From Rhynchopus euleeides (taxonomy: Eukaryota > Euglenozoa > Diplonemea > Diplonemida > Diplonemidae), in the NCBI GenBank assembly GCA_963210315.1, contig OY723321.1, positions 1,600,771 to 1,664,770 on the forward strand: 64,000 bases of DNA. Direction: 5' to 3'. The notes beneath the pieces are model-generated. The model ran no database searches and was not told the DNA's origin. It saw nothing but the letters and a program-made list of their open reading frames with translations. The translations under genes were made by a program, and so were the position numbers. Position 1 is the first letter of the stretch; every line of letters starts with the position of its first letter. This document shows positions 55,697-64,000 of this stretch, piece by piece.

Positions 55697-56923
55697 CAAC
55701 CAGTAACTAGCAAGGCACTGGTACTGTTATCCATTTGCCAATATATGCCGGAGATGCACGTAGCAGTCAACCGTCGGCATGGTGGGATGGCCTGTAGTGG
55801 CTGCGCTCAGGGTATCCCTCGTAGCACACACTGATTTCAGTGCTGACTGTTGGAATAGAGGACAGGGTATTGCCGGAATATTCCACCCCAAAATGCTCGT
55901 GGTATATTCAAAGCTACAATCGCATTTACTTTTCCTGTTCGGACCCCGCCACCCCCACCCCCCCCCCCCATCTCCCACCCCCATGTCACGTGTGTATCTA
56001 CTGTCTCTCTCTCTCTCTCTTACTTTATTGCTCTGGCTTTCCAACTGTCCTCACCCCTACCTCGACCCTCGACACTGGCCCCCCCGTCAACATTTTTTTT
56101 GGTTTGGGCGGGGGTCTCAACTAACTTAGGCCTTCGAGAGACTTGGTGCCACGTTCGCACAACTGACTCAGATGGCACAGGAGCACCTGTTTGAAATCTA
56201 CATTGTGTGGACGTTGGAAAGGCGTGCGGGTACTGATGGAGGGACACAGAGCCGGGCGCCCTGCTGAATCTGAGGAACGATTGAGCAGCCGCAGCCAACC
56301 AACCACGTCGCTGATATACGCGGGCAGTTTGACGAATCGTGCGATATCGAGTTGTCCAACACAGCTGGTCCCATCCACACGCACCGCTGAACAACTGGAT
56401 CTGCTCATGCATTTGCCCGTCTCCCGGAACTCGCGGTTGTCCCAAAAAATACAGCACCGTCAGGATGGTCTCCGGGTGGTTCGTTCCAAACAAAATCTTG
56501 TGGATCTCATGTCGACATCCGATCCCCGTCCCGAAGAAAAATATAGGAAAAAACAACAGTAAAATGAAAAAAACCAATGGGAAAAAAATGTGCCGAATGG
56601 AAAGGAAAAAGCGGGAAGGGAAGCGAATCACTAGCTGATCGTTGACTGCTGAGGTCACCGCCACCCCCACCCACCCACCCACCCACCCAGCCCCATTGCC
56701 AGAAACAGCGATCCGGCACCGAGCCTTGTTTTAAAATTGATTGACAGTCTTCCCAAAACAAAGCAAGAACAAAACAAAAACCGACAACCAGGTCGCTTAA
56801 ATAAAGTCTTGTGTCAGGCATCACACACACGACGTGCTTCGTCAACCTTCCAAGTTGTCCGGCTTGCCATCCACCACCCAGCCCGACAGCCCTCCAACCT
56901 TCTACACTCTACCTACAACAACC
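55697..56923. other. Flank upstream of spliced gene 2, no supported gene
   Basis: Short ORFs only. CT-rich tracts lie near 56004-56020 and CCCAC repeats near 56662-56690. No promoter motif is recognisable. Confidence 0.5.
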
Positions 56924-57760
56924 ATGTCGCCGAAGAACACCATGGAGGTGAAGCAGTACGGTGCGGAGGTCGACGCCTTTGTGGCTGCTGTGCGTGACAA
57001 CGTCAAGCTCTCGGACTTCCTTGCGAGCGCGGGGGAGAACTGTGTGTGCCTTGAGCGCTTCGTGTATGTCATTCCCTGCCGCGTTGCATGAGCCTATCAC
57101 CATCACCTTCATCACCACAGGAACAAGGAAACGGTCTACTTCACCGGGGACATCCACCCTGACACCATGGAAGCTCTGAAGATTCGCCGCCGCAAGGGAT
57201 TCCGGATTGAGATCCGCAACTCCAACGTTCTGCTGCTGAGCGTCAAGGGGAAGCCGCATCTGTCGCTGGATGAGGCCCTTGAGATTGTGAACGAATCTGC
57301 ACTGAAGAACTACATGCACTCGATTGAGGTCGTGGCGGTCGTGCCCAAGGGACACTCCCGGGCCAGGGCAACAATGAAGCAGTCCGCGCACGCCTACATC
57401 AAGTTCTCGGACCACATGGTGGCGAAGCAGTGTGTCAACGCAGTCGATGCATTCGAGTACAAGGGTTTCTTTGTGCACTCCCCGCAGCTTGACGCGCATG
57501 AGTTCATGATGAACGAGTCCGAGTACGCCGAAAGGCGTTCTTTCGTGTGGGTCAACGAAGACGTGCTGAGGAAGAGGAGCCACACTGCGTCGCCCGCTGC
57601 CTCCGTGTCGTCGAGCACCTACATCGACTCGCCCGTCAGCGTGGCAGGGGAGGTCCCGCTGTTCTCTGAGTGGCAGTCTGACGCGGAGTGGAACGCAGAG
57701 TGGACCAACTGCGAGCAGTTCTTCGAGTACTCGCCTGAGATGATTCAGGCGTTTTACTGA
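56924..57760 (+). CDS. Spliced gene 2: hypothetical protein, paralogue of gene 1
   Basis: Exon 1 is 56924-57063, the 57-bp intron is 57064-57120 (GTATGT...CACAG), and exon 2 is 57121-57760, giving 259 residues ending at TGA. The intron sits at exactly the same codon phase and residue (ERFV-NKE) as in the gene at 17383, and exon 2 opens with the same residues. Shared blocks are VDAFVAAVRDNVKLSDFL, EALKIRRRKGFRIEIRNSN, VLLLSVKGKPHLSL, HAYIKFSDHMVAKQCVN and KGFFVHSPQLDA. The HAYIKF block is RRM-like at best. It lacks the Met/Gln-rich tail of the other copy and ends with an acidic, Trp-containing tail (SEWQSDAEWNAEW). Function unknown. A possible poly(A) signal AATAAA is near 58076. Confidence 0.87.
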
Positions 57761-60370
57761 AACCGACGAGCGTTCCCGTGACTCACTGTTGCATCATGAG
57801 AATCCCACTTCACAGTTCCTCTTTTAGCTCTGTCCCCGCGATTGTCCTTACTGGCGTCTGCTTTGTTTCGATGTCTATTGGTCGTCCCGTTCCCCCTTCA
57901 CCTGCGGGTCCTTGCACCACGTAGAAGCTTCCCAGGTCAGATTCGTGCAGATCAAACTCTGAACGAACCGACCAAAAAATCAAAAAACCCACTCACCCTC
58001 GTCACAACTTGACCGTCGTTTGTATGCATCTGCCTTGCCGAAGACAGAGCTTGAACGGTGATCCAGAGGCATGTAATAAAAGGCACCATGTCAACATGGG
58101 AGCAGAGCTACAATCGAAACCACTTTGTCACGAGGCCCACCTCTCTACCCCTTCCCGCCCTTCCTTCCCTCCCTTCCTGATACTTTATGTTTGGCTCTGC
58201 ACTGAGCAAACTTATATGGTCTTTTTTCCCTGTTCTATCTTCCCCTTCTTCACGCCTCCCATATTCAGAAAATATCATCACATTTGTCACTTGAAGAGAT
58301 CCTCTGTCTGGTGTTTGCCAGAATCTTTACCACCCTGTGATTGCTGTTTTTCGCAGGGCTTTTTGAGGTCGATCAAAGTCACGACATGAAAATGGAAAAC
58401 GACAATGAGTCGAGAGGGCGCAGTAGTGGCTTGATATAGTCGGGGATCGCTCGTGCCGAGGCTACGGCGTTCTCGACATTAGCTACTTCTCAGCATTTTT
58501 TTTTGGATTGCTGCGCCAGGCAACTGTGTGGGTGACTATTTGCACCACCTGCGAGATCTTTGTTTTCATATTCCGCGCCTGACCACAGCGATGCTATGTT
58601 GGGAGTGTCTAATGCCCCCACAGACTGTCGGACGCCGTCAACCGTACTTCACGGATCTTATGCGATACCGAGATGTTGATCTCCATGGACGCCTGGAAAA
58701 GGTCGAATTACGACCCAATACTTGCGTTCCTCACCAATTGAATCTGCCATAAATATATTCCTGGAAGCGCTGGACATCACGGGGCGGGTGTCGAGCAGCT
58801 CTGCACACGAATACGGTACGTCTTCCCGCAAAAACACACTCCAACCGTCTCTCAGAACGAATCTGCCAAAGCCATGCGCAAGTATTTTCAGATTTGCCTG
58901 CAAGGGTTTGCAGCCGCGCTTTTCGGGGGTCTGAGGACTCGTCGTCCCTGCTATTTTTCTTCCTGTTGTATTGCGGCCCTACGGAGGCCACCTGCGCCCA
59001 CTTTTGCAACTGCAAGCAACCAACACATCGAGGACGGCTGTGGAGGCGGAGTCACGGCCCAAAGTGTCCGGGTGGTGTTCTTGCAGCTTGCAGTTGCTGG
59101 GCGCAATTGCTCTACCTCTACATGATTCATGCTTCGGTTTCCCCGCGTTGGGCTGAGAGTCAATGACGGCTAGTCTGGCGCACGCATGCGTGTTTGGTGC
59201 CTTCACTCAGAGAGGCACTGCATTCTTTCAACCTTTTCATCTTCAAATTTCATTGACCTGTTATTGCTTCGGTCATTTCCGCCTGTTGCTTCCCCTCGAG
59301 CATGACCTGTCGACCTCCACACACTGGTCCCTGGTATTGCCGAAAATCCAGAAACGCCCAAGATGCTTCCAGCCTTGTCAATTATTCTGGGTGGCATACA
59401 TCTGCATCCAGTCGGGATCACACGGCTTTCTGTCTTGAGAAAAATAACGCCGCAAAGAAAATGAGATGAATTTCCGCTCGGTTTTCTGGCACATTGATTG
59501 ACACGCACATGTGAATCACTCGCCGAGTGGCAACTAAAAATATCTCAGTCGACAGACCAGGGGTGTTGCCACATCAAGTGAACAGAAAATCGGGCACTTC
59601 TTCTCGCTTTTGGCGTTTTGTCGACACCCGCACTTGCCATCAGACTCTGGACTGGGTGTGCGGAGAGTAAAACGGAGAGCCTGTATTCCAAAACAAGTTT
59701 CGCCCCAAACCATTATTCCACGTTTACATTCTGTGGTTGTTGCAGACCTTCCCAATTCCCTGTTCATGTCAATAGGGTCTGCGTTTCAAACTTTGCTGTC
59801 ACGTGTTCCTGCTATTTCACAATCCAGCGGGGCAGATAGTTTTGTTTCGTCGGGTGTGGATGAGACACTAAATTCCAAACCCACCCAGAGAAAAGGGGAC
59901 GGTCTATCTTGTTGTTTTCTGATTAGATCGCCCAGTCAATTTTGATATTCCGAGGGGAAAAGGGTGACATTTTTTCCGACATGTCTCTGTGCTTTCTGTA
60001 CAGACACCGGCTGAACCCCGCCAAACGCTGCTGCTGTCGCAAGGGCACTTCGGTGTCTCTGTCAAAGAAACCCAGTCCAGTCCTTCGGGGGCTCATCCAT
60101 TTTATAAAGAACGAATCGTTTAAATCGGACTCGACTCCAATCCTACACTTATCAACCAAGTTCACAAGGCTCTGAGAAATCCGTGCCGCGGTGACATTCT
60201 GAACATCAGCACCACTTTACCAAACGGCTGATGTAGACTCCTTTAAATTGCACAGTGTGCTCTTGCAACCCCCCTCTCTGTTCATTTTTATTCGTAGAGA
60301 CCGCACGATCAGGGTTTTATATAGCCACCCCGTCCCCTATGTCATCACTGGTTTGTGTAAGGCACACACA

Positions 60371-60600
60371 GGGGGGTCTGGGGGGCGGAGCCCCCCAGCA
60401 CGGTAGCGACCATCCGTTCTTTGTGGCGGACAGTTTCTGGGCTGCGTCCATCTCCTTTGGTTGCGGTGACAAGGACCATTCACCTCAACGACAACTGTCT
60501 ACCAGGCCTGTCTGAGCTGACCAAACAGCAAGACTCGGTTGCACGGCACAGGGGGGGTCTGGGGTGCGGAGCCCCCCAGCCGCCGGAGGCCACGGGCAGG
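60371..60600 (+). repeat. Palindromic GC module, diverged pair
   Basis: The copy at about 60371-60417 lacks the CCGCCGGAGGCC segment, while that at 60550-60600 retains it and diverges after CCACGG. Spacing (179 bp) resembles the other pairs. Confidence 0.8.
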
Positions 60601-61659
60601 GAAAGTGCCTCGCAGACAAAATACCACCTGTCTGCGAGGGTGTTCGGCGCCACCGCCAACATATTTCCCACCCCATTTTTCCTGTCCGCCGCCGGATCTA
60701 TATATTTTTTTTGTGTGAGGAATCGCCTCACATCCAGGTGGCTATATAATACTCTGCGCACGGTGCGCGGTTACATTGACCCACGCCCCTCTGCTGTGCA
60801 AGACTCAATCATTTGATTTGGATTATGTCTCTCGGGTGGTGGCCGGAGGTCTCACCGAGTGACATCCCATCCTCGCAGGGGCAGGGTTTGTGGAAAGACC
60901 AACCGGCGAACCAAAGCAAATCAACGAAGGCAGCAGAACGAGTCTGTTCTTGATTGTTTCCGTCGTCAAGACTGTGTTCATCCGTGTCGGCCAACTTCTG
61001 AGTTCACACTCGTGGACTGACTAACGTCTGTGACTTGATTAACGTTTGGATCAGAACTTCGACAGTTGAATTTCTGGCCATTGCGTTCCTCCTGGTGAAA
61101 ACCCAAGAATCCAGGATTCAAAAAAGGTGCTGCAGAAAAGAAGGTGTAATTGCACGGAAAAATCGCGTACTTGCAACCAACAGGCGGAACACACACTACA
61201 GACCACCAAGGTCATCTCATGTTCACGCTGGTCGTGAAAAAAAGGAACGTCGGGTGACGCAAACACAAACAGCTGGCTGGCACTGCCAACAAATATATGT
61301 GTTTGTGATCTCACAAAGTGACCACCCGACCCAGTTGATGTCAGTCATGATCGGCGAGATCGGCAAAGTGTCTCGCTCTTTCCTGACCATTTGCTGCAGT
61401 TAGACACAACTGAACATGAATTCAGATCTTTCCCTTTATGAATGTTGTTTGTCACTCTGGCAAGTCTTTCCGCCGAAAACCAGCATAGTCGCAGAGCACC
61501 CCTCACGACTAACTCAGCAAAGCGTATTTGTTGAGACCGAGACACCGCTGCACAGCTCATAGGACAATCGCAAGGCAGTCCCCGGGGCTGTGACACTCGA
61601 ACCCACATGCGCAGGTCTGAACACCTCGAATTATTTACGTTTCGACCCCATGCAGTTCA

Positions 61660-61685
61660 TTCTGTCACCGACGGGGGTGACAGAA
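61660..61685. repeat. Perfect hairpin
   Basis: TTCTGTCACC and GGTGACAGAA, 10-bp perfect arms separated by GACGGG. Confidence 0.85.
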
Positions 61686-62310
61686 CAGAATCAGCACAAG
61701 CAATGAACTGATCCTCGTTTTGCTGCATCATTTGACTCGTCCTCTGTCCGTTGTTCCCCGCAACTCTTATCACGCCACTCCCTTTCAAAGTGTTCAAACT
61801 GTTCAACCTGCCCCGAACACAGGAAGGCTCACACCCACCCCCGGATTGTCCACTGCACTTGCACCATGCTCAGGGGTCGCAATTGCTCATCACAGAAATG
61901 GGTGCAGGGCACCCGGTGGCCAGCACACCGCGTGCACATGTTGTCCGTTGTAGGTCAACAGATCATCAAATTTGGCGTTTCACGGGAGTGTCCAAATATT
62001 GTTCTGTTCCGAAAGTTCGAAAATCTTCGGTTGTCAGTTTTGTGATCCAATGTACACGCCAATCACCGCTTGCCCGGTCTCTTTTCAACTGCTCGTCACA
62101 CATATGGGGATAGCCCAGACAGGGTCAATGTCCGTTCTGCCGATGCTGTGATATTGCTCTGCAGGTAGCTGCCGACCTGGAGAAGAACGCGTCTGGGCAA
62201 ACACATTTCCTTTGGTATCCTTTCCCTCACACATGAGAAACTCGACGCCCCTGTGGGGTTTCTCATCCTTTTTCCTCCCTGTCTTGTTATGTTTCTCCTC
62301 CACCATGCTA

Positions 62311-62843
62311 CCGTCCCCTGCAGAATAAATGTTAAAAATAAATTCATAATTCGAAATGTGGACTCAGAATCCCGGTTTTTAACATTTCTGCTGTAACATT
62401 TAAAAGAAATGTTAAAAATAAATCGCGAGAAGTGGCCGGGATAGGGGGGCAGGTCGTCCGTGCGGGCACATAACATGCATACTTTGCCGCATACACGTGC
62501 TGTGCAGTTCATGTGGCTGCGTATCAGGCGTTACCAGTGCGACCTTGGGTTCCAGAGCCAGCTCCTAGTATCCAGGTGCTCCTGGGTGAGGTGGCGCCAA
62601 AGCAGGGGCGTTGCAGTTCCTTGCATTCCAAGCTCATGTGTCACACAGCTAACCCCTTCCTGGTTAGAACTTGGGCTAGAGAGTGGCGCATTGAGGGGTG
62701 GGTCCCATGATCTTCTCCCAAAGCCAACAGGCAGGCTTAACATTTCCAGAAAATGTTAAAAAGAAAATATTAAAATTAAATAAATCGGGCATTTTCCCAG
62801 AAAGGCGGTTTATAACAAATAACATTTATTCTGCAGGGGACGG
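62311..62843. mobile_element. MITE with TA target duplication
   Basis: Ends CCGTCCCCTGCAGAATAAAT(GTTA) are perfect inverted repeats of 24 bp, flanked by TA (62309-62310, 62844-62845). The 533-bp interior repeats AATGTTAAAAATAAAT near both ends (for example around 62408-62422). No ORF of note. TA duplication suggests a Tc1/mariner-type origin. Confidence 0.8.
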
Positions 62844-62922
62844 TATGCCAGGCCTCTGGCTAATTCGGGTCGAACGTTAAGTTTCTCCGTGCCGGGGGGG
62901 GGAGGGGGGGGGGGGGGGGGGG

Positions 62923-64000
62923 CTACCCTACCCTACCCTAGGGTTGGGGCCGCCGGGGTCCCAGATTTTTTGGTAATTTCCAGGTGTGGGTAGGGGGACC
63001 TTTTCGAATTTTTTTTTCGAGGGGTGCCCATTTTGGCGATTTGGGCCCGATTTCGAGGGTTACGGGTGACCCTAGACCCTACCCAACCCTGGGGTTGGGG
63101 TTGGGGTTAACTCCAGACCCTACCCTCACCCTAGGGTTAGGGTTAACCCTATACCCTACCCAACCCTAGGGTTGGGGTTGGGGTTAACCCTAGACCCTAC
63201 CCTAGGGTTAGGGTCAGGGTTAACCCTATACCCTACCCAACCCTAGGGTTAGGGTGAGGGTTAACCCTACACCCTACCCAACCCTAGGGTTAGGGTTGGG
63301 GTTAACCCTAGACCCTACCCTAGGGTTAGGGTCAGGGTTAACCCTAGACCCAACCCTACCCTAGGGTTAGGGTTAGGGTTAACCCTAGACCCAACCCAAC
63401 CCTAGGGTTAGGGTTCGGGTTAACCCTAGACCCAACCCAACCCTAGCCTCTAGGGTCAACCCTGACCCTAACCCTAGGGTTGGGTAGGGTCTAGGGTTAT
63501 CCCTGACCCTAACCCTAGGGTTGGGTAGGGTCCAGGGTTAACCCTAACCCTAACCCGAGGGTTGGGTAGGGTCTAGGGTCAACCCTGACCCTAACCCGAG
63601 GGTTCGGTAGGGTCTAGGGTTAACCCTAACCCTAACCCTAGGGTTGGGTCAAGGGTTAACCCTAACCCTAGGGTTAGGGTAGGGTCTAGGGTTAACCCTG
63701 ACCCTAACCCTAGGGTTAGGGTAGGGTCTAGGGTCAACCCTAACCCTAACCCTAGGGTTGGGTCAAGGGTTAACCCTAACCCTAACCCTAGGGTTAGGGT
63801 AGGGTCTAGGGTCAACCCTAACCCTAGGGTTGGGTCAAGGGTTAACCCTGACCCTAGGGTTAGGGTAGGGTCTAGGGTCAACCCTGACCCTAACCCTAGG
63901 GTTGGGTAGGGTCTAGGGTCAACCCTGACCCTAACCCGAGGGTTGGGTAGGGTCTAGGGTTAACCCTAACCCTAACCCTAGGGTTAGGGTAGGGTCTAGG
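62923..64000. repeat. Degenerate TTAGGG/CCCTAA array in alternating orientation
   Basis: The DNA consists almost entirely of CCCTAA, CCCTA, GGGTTA and GGGTT strings joined as AACCCTAGGGTT and GGGTTAACCC, with AGACCCTACCC spacers. Unit length is roughly 55-65 bp. Left of about 63445 units read GGGTTAACCCTAGACCC...CCCTAGGGTTAGGG; right of it they read as the reverse complement. A GGGGGACCTTTTCGAATTTT repeat is embedded at 62994-63013. It continues beyond the window. Confidence 0.85.

Larger units (their letters stand above)
57761..62310. other. AT-richer intergenic DNA, no supported gene
   Basis: Short ORFs without domains on both strands. It includes two palindromic modules and a 10-bp-arm hairpin, annotated separately. 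A possible tRNA-like T-arm string at 61590-61605 was rejected. Confidence 0.5.

Noticed and set aside
61570..61620. tRNA T-arm-like string on the minus strand (GGGTTCGAGTGTC)
   Set aside because: No acceptor, D or anticodon stem could be folded upstream.

Overview
The window is nuclear DNA of a eukaryote, probably a microbial one. Two genes are interrupted by short GT-AG introns of 46 and 57 bp, nearly everything else is transposable-element sequence, and the right end is a degenerate TTAGGG/CCCTAA-type array. Nothing bacterial was found: no operons, rRNA or tRNA. The lineage cannot be fixed from sequence alone. A tyrosine-recombinase retroelement in the order Gag-YR-RT, and LINEs with a 2A peptide plus RNase H, recall the VIPER and Ingi/L1Tc elements of Euglenozoa, but this is only a hint.

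Layout. 660-4540: a tyrosine-recombinase (YR) retroelement with a Gag-like ORF, a recombinase in the same frame directly after a UGA-CUA stop, and a reverse transcriptase (RT) in another frame that begins with 17-aa-class tandem repeats. 4616-5640: a 51-bp tandem array with two small dyads per unit and a MITE inside it. 7260-8435: a frameshifted RT-RNase H of a second YR element. 8730-16900: repeat-rich DNA with three hAT-like non-autonomous elements, one inserted at the end of another. 17383-18559: spliced gene 1. 22852-29742: an apparently intact LINE (ORF1, UGA-CGG, 2A-like peptide, endonuclease/RT/RNase H, structured 3' region). 29976-32108: nested hAT elements. 32737-38665: a second LINE with a frameshift and two nonsense codons. 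39226-42085: a 41-bp minisatellite with higher-order structure. 43720-44900 and 54744-55688: further hAT copies. 56924-57760: spliced gene 2, a paralogue of gene 1. 62311-62843: a MITE with TA target duplication. 62923-64000: the telomere-like array, which contains an inversion point.

The most notable signal is in translation. Two unrelated retroelement classes, the YR element and LINE 1, each place their enzyme ORF in the same frame immediately after a UGA followed by C (UGA-CUA and UGA-CGG, both known leaky contexts), with no AUG before the enzyme domain. LINE 1 adds a near-canonical 2A-like ribosome-skipping peptide just upstream of its endonuclease. This suggests readthrough followed by 2A separation. 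A second theme is a GC-rich palindromic module of about 60 bp that recurs 15 times, often in pairs and often inside otherwise different MITEs.

Apart from the two spliced paralogues I recognise no host genes. The AT-richer stretches at 18560-22640, 45000-50600 and 57761-62300 hold only short, unsupported ORFs.
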